Positions 41,308-48,647 of a stretch of 64,000 nucleotides of DNA are shown one piece after another. The notes beneath the pieces were generated by a model, which was not told the origin of the DNA, made no database searches, and saw only the letters and a list, made by a program, of their open reading frames with translations. A program made the position numbers and the translations under genes. Numbering within the stretch: position 1 is the first letter of the stretch; each line of letters opens with the position of its first letter. Source of the stretch: CAYURP01 sp964447175 (GTDB lineage Bacteria; Zixibacteria; MSB-5A5; SM23-73-2); the NCBI GenBank assembly GCA_964447175.1, contig CAYURP010000006.1:1-64000 (forward strand), written 5' to 3'.

Positions 41308-42186
41308 ATGCCCGAGTTACCCGAAGTCGAGACCATAGTTCAGGGATTAAGAAAATCCGTGATAGGGAAGAGGATAAAATCGGCATACGCTGACGGGTGC
41401 AGAATATTCACTCAAAGAAATTTCTGCAAAGACCTTGTTGGCAAAAAAATCAAAACAGTAAGAAGAAGGGGCAAGTTCATCATAATGGAGTTATCCGATA
41501 ACTATAATCTTTTAATCCATCTCGGAATGACCGGAGGACTATTCCATCAAAGAAAAGGCGAGCCAAAAGACAAGCACGATCATTTTATCCTCAAATTCAC
41601 CGACAGCAAGACCGAACTCAGGTATAATGACCAGCGAAAGTTTGGCAGAATCAGAAAACGGTTAAAGGTTAACAGTAAACGGAAAACAGTTAACGGTAAA
41701 CAGTTAACAGTGAACTGTGAACCGTTTACAGAGCTTGCTCATTTAGGATGTGAGCCCCTGGAAATATCCGCTGATGAATTTGTAGAGCTATTAAGCAAAA
41801 GAAAAGGGAAAATAAAGCTGCTGCTTTTGAATCAAAAGGTCATAGCCGGCATAGGCAACATCTATTCAGACGAGGCATTATTTGAGGCGAGGATACATCC
41901 ATTGACACCGGCGAATAAAATCTCAAAGCCAAAGCTAAAAAAACTGCACCGGGCAATACAGAGGATATTAAAAAAAGCCATCCTTGCGGGTGGCTCGTCA
42001 GTGGATAGTTATACAAATTTACAAGGGGAGAGAGGTTTTTTCCAGCTTGAGCACAAGGTTTACGCACGGGAAGGGGAAAAGTGCAAAAGATGCGGGGCAA
42101 AGATAAAACGCATCCGCATCGCCCAGCGTTCCACCCACTTCTGCCCGAAGTGCCAGAGAAATCGATTAGACTACTCCCCGAAGTGA
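41308..42186 (+). CDS. mutM: Formamidopyrimidine-DNA glycosylase (Fpg/MutM)
   Basis: The 292-residue enzyme starts 'MPELPEVETIVQGLRK', where Pro2 is the catalytic amine and Glu3 is the essential acid. It carries 'GKKIKTVRRRGKFIIMEL', 'HLGMTGGL', 'YNDQRKFGRIR', 'KLLLLNQKVIAGIGNIYSDEALFEARIHP' (helix-2-turn-helix) and the C-terminal zinc finger 'CKRCGAKIKRIRIAQRSTHFCPKCQ'. It removes 8-oxoguanine and formamidopyrimidines and nicks the strand. Residues about 119-141 ('LKVNSKRKTVNGKQLTVN...') sit between 'GRIR' and 'LAHLGCEPL', where other Fpg proteins have few residues; the DNA there is repeat-like. Confidence 0.93.
   Translation: MPELPEVETIVQGLRKSVIGKRIKSAYADGCRIFTQRNFCKDLVGKKIKTVRRRGKFIIMELSDNYNLLIHLGMTGGLFHQRKGEPKDKHDHFILKFTDSKTELRYNDQRKFGRIRKRLKVNSKRKTVNGKQLTVNCEPFTELAHLGCEPLEISADEFVELLSKRKGKIKLLLLNQKVIAGIGNIYSDEALFEARIHPLTPANKISKPKLKKLHRAIQRILKKAILAGGSSVDSYTNLQGERGFFQLEHKVYAREGEKCKRCGAKIKRIRIAQRSTHFCPKCQRNRLDYSPK
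41660..41730 (+). repeat. Repeat-like insert inside mutM
   Basis: The DNA reads as overlapping copies of GGTTAACAGTAAACGG, AACAGTTAACGG and CAGTTAACAGTGAAC, in both orientations. The same TTAAC/GTTTAC words occur at 30607-30650 and 39738-39835. It is in frame and adds about 20 basic and polar residues to MutM. The position is a surface loop in known Fpg structures, so the enzyme may still fold. Confidence 0.6.
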
Positions 42187-42231
42187 TATAACGGACATCC
42201 GAAAAAACAATTACCCGTACCTAAAGGTGCA

Positions 42232-43329
42232 CTATCCGGTTTTCATTACTTCTTTGATTGCTATTCTTAACTGAGGCACATATCGTGTTTGCTCTACAAT
42301 GTTTGCATCCAGAATATCTCTTCTTCCATAGAAGACTAAGAATGCAATAACTTGCTGAGGGACAGCAAGAGGTTTGAAGCCATGCTTGGATGATATTTTG
42401 CAGATACCTGCAAGAACATCTCTGCCCCATTTAGATGCAGCCTGTAGTAGCGTATCCAGTTCAGCTATCGTTCTAATATCAGCTAGTTGCAGACTGCTCA
42501 ACAAAGTACGGTTGAAAAGATCCCAGTATCTAATGCGTAGGTCTGTGGCAAGAGGTAGAAACCCAACCCGTTCCGCTGTCTCCTCCCACTTAGGATGTGG
42601 TTTTATTGTTTCCAAGTAAGCTATCAAAGATGATAAATCAAGTTGAATATCCAATCTACCCTTCTTTATCTGCTGTGCGTAGTATTCCTTCACCTCTTCG
42701 GTAAGTCTTCTCAAATCTGAAAATTGGTCGTCAGCAAGTTCTAGCAGCGCACTCAAGCGGAATAGTTTTCTTCTTAAGTCTGTAGGAACCTCTTTCTCTC
42801 TTTTGTACATAAGCTTGTGGTCAATTGCTGCCCAAGCATGTTGTAAAACAGTCCTCACCTGTATTTCCCCCTTAATATTTGCAAAATCCTCCCATACTGG
42901 TAGTTTCTTTCTATCTGGGGACAAAGATATTACATAATGAACTGATAAATAACCGAACTTCTCTGGGTCAAGAAGCTCTGCTTTGTCAGAAGAGTTTTCC
43001 CGATCAATATCAAACTCTTTTTCTATTACCTTATTTATTTTGTCAACGTCTTCTTTGTAGTACGAAATGATTCTAATACCTGCCAAGTCTGTAATTTCAG
43101 TGAGAGGGTCTTGGTATTCTTTTCCTTCTCTCTGAATCTTCTCAACAAAGCTCTTCACTTTCTTTGTTCGATGTTCTATTTGAGCAGGTTACATCTTATT
43201 TTTCTTCAAAAGATCTTCGATAAGTCCCTTTAGTTTCGTTGTGTATTGTTTATAGACCTCACGTCTCTGTTCGTAGAGATTGCCCCATTCTTCTGGCCTT
43301 TTAGGTTGTTTGGTTTTGTCAGGAGCCAT
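42232..43329 (-). pseudogene. RelA/SpoT-domain protein, first copy, with in-frame ochre stop
   Basis: From ATG 43329 the frame codes for 'MAPDKTKQPKRPEEWGNLYEQR...KKNKM', then TAA at 43191-43189, then 'PAQIEHRTKKVKSFVEK' without a frame change. The whole frame aligns with the paralogue at 45077-46192 ('KNDMEIAQIEPRTKKVQSFVDK'), so TAA replaces a Glu codon (GAA). Downstream motifs are intact: 'ITDLAGIRIISYY', 'GYLSVHYVISL', 'GEIQVRTVLQHAWAAIDHKL', the RelA/SpoT nucleotidyltransferase set. Restart at GTG 43158 would lose the 'RTKK' nucleotide-contacting motif. It is operonic with DUF4145 (32 bp). Either a recent pseudogene or an expressed fragment; intact protein is unlikely. Confidence 0.75.
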
Positions 43330-43361
43330 CTAAACAGCCTCCTCGATTATGTAGTTTTTTT

Positions 43362-43997
43362 TCAGGCTTTCTTGTCTCTTTCTGTAATTGCCTTTTTCGT
43401 TGAATCAGGAATCTTGCCATATATTTCCTCAACCTTCTTCGGCTGTGTTATCATAACCTCTATTATCATATTTACTAAGTCAAAGAGGCTAATGGCTGTT
43501 TGGGAGTCGTCCCTCAAATCTATTTCGCCTGGGTGGACAGCATTATTACCGATGACCCGTACCGAATCCAGTGCCTTCTGCATCTTTTCCGGCAAACCTC
43601 TCTTAACCAAATTCGCTATATCATCATTCAGATTCTTACCCTTTTCTCCTAAATGAACCATTAGTTTTTGCAAGGCCAGTCTTAATAACGCAGTCGCAGC
43701 CCGAGGTGATGCGTTAACCACATTTCTTGCCTCGTTAAAATCATTTTTAACATCCTCTGGCATCTCTTCTTCTGGCAATGGAGCCACCGACGATACGGGA
43801 AATAACATTTTGTCAGAAACCCACAAGGCCATGCGGCTACATCTCGAACACCTGCTCGCTGATAGCCATTCAATTTCCGCAAAGCTAGCTCCCTGTCCTG
43901 ACTTAACCAAACGCCACTCCTGATGCGCATAAGTACCGCAAAAGGGACAATTGAAGCCTTTCGATTTGAAAGCCGGTGCGACATATTTTATTCTCAT
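43362..43997 (-). CDS. DUF4145-domain protein
   Basis: The 211-residue protein has an N-terminal Cys2-Cys2 zinc ribbon ('GFNCPFCGTYAHQEW', then 'SASRCSRCSRMALW') and a C-terminal helical DUF4145 domain ('DVKNDFNEARNVVNASPRAATALLRLALQKLMVHLG', 'VRVIGNNAVHPGEID', 'LFDLVNMIIEVM'). The 'GNxxxHPG' motif is typical of DUF4145, a family often found with restriction and defence genes and related to HEPN-like domains by its RxxxxH-type helix. SD GAGGTGAT lies before ATG 43997. It has a promoter-leader at 44067-44134 and leads into the first RelA/SpoT copy. Confidence 0.8.
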   Translation of the reverse strand: MRIKYVAPAFKSKGFNCPFCGTYAHQEWRLVKSGQGASFAEIEWLSASRCSRCSRMALWVSDKMLFPVSSVAPLPEEEMPEDVKNDFNEARNVVNASPRAATALLRLALQKLMVHLGEKGKNLNDDIANLVKRGLPEKMQKALDSVRVIGNNAVHPGEIDLRDDSQTAISLFDLVNMIIEVMITQPKKVEEIYGKIPDSTKKAITERDKKA

Positions 43998-44066
43998 ATG
44001 ATCACCTCACATATCATTTTCACGCCCTAGCGTTGCACAGACACACTGATAAAATCCCCGTATTTG

Positions 44067-44134
44067 CCTTAGGTTCTTCGACCTACTTTTCGGGCTTAAT
44101 TTATTGCAGGATGAGATAAAAGTCAAGAGGTTTT
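44067..44134 (-). promoter_or_regulatory. Promoter-leader module copy A
   Basis: Minus-strand TTGACT (44126-44121), 17 bp, TAAATT (44103-44098), then a leader word AGTAGGTCGAAGAACCTAAGG split here as AGTAGGTCGAAGA + ACCTAAGG. It drives DUF4145. About 70 bp are shared with copies B and C, including the AAAACCTC before the -35 box. Confidence 0.7.
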
Positions 44135-44143
44135 CCCTTTTCT

Positions 44144-44857
44144 TTAGGTTGTGGCGGTTTGCACAAGGCCATCTAATAACTCACAATCTTTGCATCCTTG
44201 GACCCCGGCGGGTGGATTCGCTTTATCATGAATCGCTCGCACTTTCTTCAGCAGTTTTGGTATCTGGCTGGTGTCTAACTTTATTTTTTTCAAATGACCG
44301 GAAAAATTCATGGAGAAACCATCCTCAAGTGTAAAGGAATCGATGTTACTATCTGAGACTTCGGTCTGAGGCTCATAGTATAAGAGTGCAAGCCCAGTCA
44401 CGGGTTTGAAGCCAACCCTATCGCCAATATAAGCATATGCGTTAAGCTGCACTTCATACATCGGTAAGAGCTTATCCTGAGTTTCAGTGAATTTCGATGT
44501 CTTGTAATCAATAATTAAATATGATTCATCGGCTTCATTATATAAAATCTCATCGGGCACCCCTGTCAGCAGGATGTCCGTTTCCTGATCGTGGACGCTG
44601 AACTTCCTGTAACCAGGCACATCCTTGGGTTCTCCCGAGATGCCAAACTTATCAAACCACTTTGGTAGCTTGGTGTGTCGGTCGAAATGTACGTTTGTTA
44701 TCTTCTTAGTATATGAATCAATGGAGCTGAAAATCCCAGGGAAAATCTGAAAAGGTAATTTATTATTACAATGCATCTTTATCCAGAAACATCTCTCGCA
44801 GAAATTGTCCAATTCAAGCTCCCCTAAGTTTTTTCCTGATATTCTGATCTGTGCCAT
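44144..44857 (-). CDS. Cas4/RecB-like PD-(D/E)XK nuclease with four-cysteine cluster pattern
   Basis: I choose ATG 44857, one codon after the TTG that opens the longer frame; AAAGGAGG lies seven bases upstream. The 237-residue protein has 'LTGVPDEILYNEADESYLIIDYKTSK' with Asp102, Asp117 and Lys119 as the PD-(D/E)XK triad and 'YEVQLNAYAYIG' as the QxxxY helix. Cysteines at 20, 23 and 30 near the start and 222, 225 near the end ('CERCFW', 'CKDCE') match the [4Fe4S] cluster pattern of Cas4 and AddB nucleases. No cas genes or CRISPR array are in the window, so it is a solo Cas4-like exonuclease. It has its own promoter-leader copy at 44982-45049. Confidence 0.85.
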   Translation of the reverse strand: MAQIRISGKNLGELELDNFCERCFWIKMHCNNKLPFQIFPGIFSSIDSYTKKITNVHFDRHTKLPKWFDKFGISGEPKDVPGYRKFSVHDQETDILLTGVPDEILYNEADESYLIIDYKTSKFTETQDKLLPMYEVQLNAYAYIGDRVGFKPVTGLALLYYEPQTEVSDSNIDSFTLEDGFSMNFSGHLKKIKLDTSQIPKLLKKVRAIHDKANPPAGVQGCKDCELLDGLVQTATT

Positions 44858-44981
44858 CAAGAAACCTCCTTTAAATTACATATTCTATGTAATTAGATAA
44901 TACCTTAGCATCTAAAGTTTCCCACTTAAGAATATTATAGAAAACCTTCATAAATTTCCCCCAACAACCATCCCAAAATCA

Positions 44982-45049
44982 ACCTTAGGCTCTTCGACCT
45001 ACTTTTCGAAGTAATTTATTTCGGGATGGGGCAAAAGTCAAGAGGTTTT
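44982..45049 (-). promoter_or_regulatory. Promoter-leader module copy B
   Basis: Minus-strand TTGACT (45040-45035), 17 bp, TAAATT (45017-45012), followed by the same AGTAGGTCGAAGAG leader word. It lies about 155 bp upstream of the nuclease ATG at 44857, within gap 44858-45076. Confidence 0.7.
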
Positions 45050-45076
45050 TGGGTGATATTTTGGGCCGTTGAATGC

Positions 45077-46192
45077 TTATCCAACCTTCGAGCTGTCTGT
45101 GATGACACCCCTGATTGCTCCCTGCTGCACAGTCGTAAAACCCAATATGTCCAAAATCGTTTCATCGATAGAGTTCTTTCTTGCAAACAAGAGAAGATAA
45201 AGAACAACGATATCAGGCAACACTGGCGGTACGTCGGCTATACTCAAAAACGCTTCAAGGAAGCGACGAAGGACGTCTTTCCCCCATTTAGATGCATGCT
45301 GCAGCGCATTATCCAGTTCCTCTATTGTTGTAACACCGGTTGTCTGTAAGAGTATCAACAAATTTCTTCTTACTCCTTTCAATATGTCCTGCTGCAGTTC
45401 CTCTGGCAAATCAGCCTTTGGAAAACCAACCTCTTCTGCTACTTTCATCCACCTGAGATGCTGTTTTGTTGACTCGAAATAAGCGTTCAATGAAGACAAA
45501 TCCAGGGCAATGTCCAATTTCCCTTTCTGTAACTGCTCGATGTATTTCTCCTCGATTTTGTCTGTGCGCTTTCTTAAATTCGAGAACTCTAAATCAGTCA
45601 GTTCCAGCAAAGCACTCAACCGAAATAGTTGCCTTCTTAGATTTCGAGGAGCCTCTTTCTGTGTCTTGTATCTCAGTTTGTGGTCGATGCTGGCCCAGGC
45701 ATGCTGGAGAACCGTTCTTACCTGTATTTCCGCTCTGATACCTGCGAAATCTTGCCATGGTGTAAGTTTTATTCTGTCTGGTGATAAAGATATTACATAA
45801 TGAACTGACAGGTAACCAAATTGTTCCGGGTCAAGAAGTCGGGATTTGTCTATGGAGTTTTCCCAATCCACATCAAATTCTTTTTCTATTATTTCACCGA
45901 TTTTTTCTATATCTTCCCTGTAATATCCGATAATTCTAATTCCCACTAAATCTGTAATCTGTTTAAGAGGATCATCATAGTCTTTTCCTTCTTTTTTTAT
46001 TTTATCAACAAAGCTTTGCACCTTTTTGGTACGAGGCTCGATTTGAGCGATTTCCATGTCATTCTTGCCGAGGAGCTCTTGTATAAGATCGTGTAGCTTA
46101 TTTGTAAACTGTTCATAAGTAGCATGTTTTTCCTTATAAATCTTCCCCCATTCTTCTGGGGTTTTCTTCTCTTTGGTTTTTTCACGATCCAT
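45077..46192 (-). CDS. RelA/SpoT-domain (p)ppGpp synthetase-like protein, second copy
   Basis: The 371-residue protein has the full synthetase set: 'RTKKVQSFVDKIKKEG' (nucleotide site), 'ITDLVGIRIIGYY' (DLxGxRI), 'FGYLSVHYVISL' and 'AEIQVRTVLQHAWASIDHKL'. No HD hydrolase domain is present. Residues 1-45 form a helical N-terminus and about 225-371 a helical C-terminal region ('SLNAYFESTKQHLRWMKVAEEVG...') not found in housekeeping RSH. The extended C-terminus resembles toxSAS/CapRel-type small alarmone synthetases in design only. It is a paralogue of the copy at 42232-43329, but without the stop. It has its own leader copy at 46381-46450. Confidence 0.85.
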   Translation of the reverse strand: MDREKTKEKKTPEEWGKIYKEKHATYEQFTNKLHDLIQELLGKNDMEIAQIEPRTKKVQSFVDKIKKEGKDYDDPLKQITDLVGIRIIGYYREDIEKIGEIIEKEFDVDWENSIDKSRLLDPEQFGYLSVHYVISLSPDRIKLTPWQDFAGIRAEIQVRTVLQHAWASIDHKLRYKTQKEAPRNLRRQLFRLSALLELTDLEFSNLRKRTDKIEEKYIEQLQKGKLDIALDLSSLNAYFESTKQHLRWMKVAEEVGFPKADLPEELQQDILKGVRRNLLILLQTTGVTTIEELDNALQHASKWGKDVLRRFLEAFLSIADVPPVLPDIVVLYLLLFARKNSIDETILDILGFTTVQQGAIRGVITDSSKVG

Positions 46193-46380
46193 TTAGATAC
46201 TTCCACATCTGATCAAATATTTACGATACGGGGAGGTGGGCGATAACTACAGCAAAGGAATAACTTAAAATATGATGTCACAATGGACCAATTAGTTTTC
46301 CCATCCAAGTACTGATCTCAGCGAAAGTGATTATATTGGCCGTAGACCATATTTGCCAACCCGTGAAATCCCCGCATCCA

Positions 46381-46450
46381 CCTTAGGCTCTTCGACCTAC
46401 TTTTGTGGATTAATTTATTGCAGGATGAGGCAAAAGTCAAGAGGTTTTTG
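46381..46450 (-). promoter_or_regulatory. Promoter-leader module copy C
   Basis: Minus-strand TTGACT (46440-46435), 17 bp, TAAATT (46417-46412) and the AGTAGGTCGAAGAG leader word. It drives the second RelA/SpoT gene with a leader of over 200 nt. It lies in the 612-bp gap 46193-46804. Confidence 0.7.
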
Positions 46451-46477
46451 GGCTTGGTCTGAGAAAAAATATTCTAA

Positions 46478-46758
46478 CCAGTGGCAGATGTCACCGCTCT
46501 ATCCTACAGTGAATTAGTGGTGGAAATCCAATTCCACCACCAACGAGATATAATCAACATGCTGTCTTTGCGAGCTCGAAGGGCGTGGCAATCCCTTGAG
46601 ATTGCTTCGGCTTGGGACAAGCCTCGCAATGACATCAGCGTAGCACAGTCTAACTCAACCTTTTTTTATGTCAGCTGAAGCTTGACACTCCAATAATATT
46701 ATTTGCAGTAGCACAGGTTGTCCCAACCTGTGATCACACACCTTGAGACAAGGTGTGT
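46478..46758. repeat. Hairpin cluster and palindromic element in gap 46193-46804
   Basis: 46479-46503 is a decayed copy of the 7923-7946 hairpin. 46517-46540 is GTGGTGGAA, 6-nt loop, TTCCACCAC. 46563-46633 is a longer element with TTTGCGAG at one end and CTCGCAATGAC at the other, the widely spread 'GCAATGAC' palindromic repeat. 46712-46732 is CACAGGTTG, TCC, CAACCTGTG, identical to 3329-3349 in the other orientation. 46736-46758 is ACACACCTTG, AGA, CAAGGTGTGT. No gene is supported here. Confidence 0.75.
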
Positions 46759-46804
46759 TACCAAGGGATTTTATTTTTCGGGGGACGATTTACGAGGAAC
46801 GAGC

Positions 46805-48286
46805 TTACACGTATTTCTCGAAGGTCTTGCGGAAATGGAAACCGTAAATGCTGAAAGTCACCGCCAGAGGAAAAAGTTTGGGCCGCCGGAACAAGGACCA
46901 GAAAAAAAGCTTCCAGTAATAAAACCTTTCTTTTCCTAATATCCCTAAAGACACGATGGATCTAAAGAAAGCGGCTAAATGGGTGAAGTTCAGGCGAAAT
47001 GCTCCTCTGTTTAGTGGCTTGTATTCTCTTAAGAATTTCCTGACCCGTTCGTAATAATAAGACGGAGAGTAAATCGTGGACATAATCTTCTTGTAGCCGT
47101 CTATAAGTACGTCATTGTTCATTTTCGAAACGAAATTTACGGTGCAATCGGTGTTATCTCCGGTAACGTCCTTCAACAACCGGTTCTCCTTTTCCAGGCG
47201 ATGATGAAGTTTCGTGCCCTTAAGCACGTTTAACAAGCCTACCATTGCGGTAACTATTCCGCTTTCCTGTATGAATTCAATCTGTCTTTCGAAAATGGAA
47301 AGGGGATCGCTGTCAAAACCAACTATGAAACCTCCCTGCACCTGGAAACCTGACTTCTGCATTTTTCTGACACAGGCGATCATGTCGCGATTTTTGTTGT
47401 GGTACTTGGCGCATTCTGTCAGACTCTCTTCATGGGGTGTTTCGATACCAACGAATACCAAATTAAATCCGGCCTTAATCATCAACTCCATAAGTTTCTC
47501 ATCATCGGAAAGATTTATGGAGGTTTGGGTGAACAAGGAGAAAGGATGCTTCTTCTGTTTCATCCATTCGGCAACGGCAGGCAGAATTTCTCTTTTCAAT
47601 TTCCCTTTGTTTCCGATGAAGTTATCGTCAACAAAGAACACGCTTCCCCTCCAGCCCCAGGAGTAGATGCTCTCCAGCTCGGCTATCACCTGGTCTTTAT
47701 CCTTGGTTCGCGGTTTGTGCCCGTAAAGCAGGGTGATGTCGCAGAAATCGCAGTTGTAGGGACAGCCCCGGGAATACTGGATGTTCATCGAGGCATACTT
47801 TTTCATATTGATCAGTTCCCAGAGCGGTGCGGGTGTTTCCTGCAGGTTCGCAAACTGGTCGGAGGTGTAAACATGTTTAGCACACCCATTCTTGAGATCC
47901 TCCAGAAATGGGGGCAGGGTAATCTCAGCCTCATTTAAAACAAAATGATCCACGCCCTCAAATTCCCCATATCCAGCCGTAAAAATAGGACCGCCAGCCA
48001 CAATCTTGATTCCCATTTTTTTGCACCGGGCGATGATTTCCTTTGCAGAATTTTTCTGGATGGACATTCCACTGATGAAAACGTAATCCGCCCATTTCAG
48101 GTCTTCATCCTTTAATTTGTTTACGTTCATATCCACCAGCTTTTTCTCCCACTCCGCAGGAAGCATGGCAGCCACGGTCAAAAGCCCCAGGGGTGGATCG
48201 GTTGCCTTTTTAAAGATGAACTTTAGGGCGTATTTGAAACTCCAGAAGGTGTCGGGATACTCTGGATAGACCAGAAGTATTTTCAT
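46805..48286 (-). CDS. B12-binding-type radical SAM protein with DUF4070 C-terminus
   Basis: The 493-residue protein has a Rossmann B12-type N-terminal part ('PPLGLLTVAAMLP', 'ADYVFISGMSIQKNSAKEIIARCKKMGIKIVAGGP'), the radical SAM triad 'YSRGCPYNCDFCDITLLYG' (Cys-x3-Cys-x2-Cys) and 'FVDDNFIGNKGKLK'. The C-terminal 'YSPSYYYERVRKFL...' through 'FHFRKTFEKYV' matches DUF4070. Family members methylate or rearrange unactivated carbons; hopanoid methylases and other lipid-modifying enzymes belong here, but the substrate cannot be told. The N-terminal domain lacks the DxHxxG lower-ligand motif, so cobalamin would bind base-off in a different way or not at all. It has its own promoter. Confidence 0.88.
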   Translation of the reverse strand: MKILLVYPEYPDTFWSFKYALKFIFKKATDPPLGLLTVAAMLPAEWEKKLVDMNVNKLKDEDLKWADYVFISGMSIQKNSAKEIIARCKKMGIKIVAGGPIFTAGYGEFEGVDHFVLNEAEITLPPFLEDLKNGCAKHVYTSDQFANLQETPAPLWELINMKKYASMNIQYSRGCPYNCDFCDITLLYGHKPRTKDKDQVIAELESIYSWGWRGSVFFVDDNFIGNKGKLKREILPAVAEWMKQKKHPFSLFTQTSINLSDDEKLMELMIKAGFNLVFVGIETPHEESLTECAKYHNKNRDMIACVRKMQKSGFQVQGGFIVGFDSDPLSIFERQIEFIQESGIVTAMVGLLNVLKGTKLHHRLEKENRLLKDVTGDNTDCTVNFVSKMNNDVLIDGYKKIMSTIYSPSYYYERVRKFLREYKPLNRGAFRLNFTHLAAFFRSIVSLGILGKERFYYWKLFFWSLFRRPKLFPLAVTFSIYGFHFRKTFEKYV

Positions 48287-48390
48287 TTATATTCCTGATT
48301 CATATTCTTAAATTTTAGAAGACCTTCGCCTATATACCCTCGAAATTTCTAAGATGTTTGCTTCGGGCTCCTCAATTTACATTTTGGACT

Positions 48391-48419
48391 AATTTATCTT
48401 AATACGAAATGAATGTCAA
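48391..48419 (-). promoter_or_regulatory. Predicted promoter of the radical SAM gene
   Basis: Minus-strand TTGACA (48419-48414), 17 bp, TAAATT (48396-48391), about 105 bp upstream of ATG 48286. The -10 box and following TTAGTCCAAAA resemble the promoter-leader modules at 44067, 44982 and 46381, but the AGGTCGAAGAG word is diverged. Confidence 0.65.
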
Positions 48420-48510
48420 GGATTTTTAATAAATATTTTGTGAAATCAAACTTAAGCCATAGACGCCCCGCATATTGCGGCGGTTTGACACTCCATTCTA
48501 TCAATGGTAA

Positions 48511-48605
48511 CACAGATTGTCTCAACCTGTGTTTGTACGTCAAGCTGAAAGCTTGACACTCCAGTCCCATTCACGGTAGCACACCTTAAGACAAAGTATG
48601 TTGCA
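48511..48605. repeat. Decayed hairpin cluster in the 361-bp gap 48287-48647
   Basis: 48511-48531 is a mutated CACAGGTTG/CAACCTGTG unit (CACAGATTG...CAACCTGTG). 48539-48557 is GTCAAGCT, GAA, AGCTTGAC, intact. 48577-48605 is a mutated CACACCTTG...CAAGGTGTG unit. All three sequence types also occur at 46673-46758, so the two clusters share ancestry. No gene is supported in the gap. Confidence 0.65.
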
Positions 48606-48647
48606 AAGAATATTTTTCTTCGAGGAACGTCTAACGAGTAACGTTTA

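Noticed and set aside
42232..43329. Selenocysteine or pyrrolysine recoding of the stop in RelA/SpoT copy 1
   Set aside because: The stop is TAA, not TGA or TAG, and the residue replaced is an ordinary Glu outside the active site.
44144..44857. Type I/II CRISPR-associated Cas4
   Set aside because: No other cas gene or array is in the window; solo Cas4-like nucleases are common, so the call is kept general.
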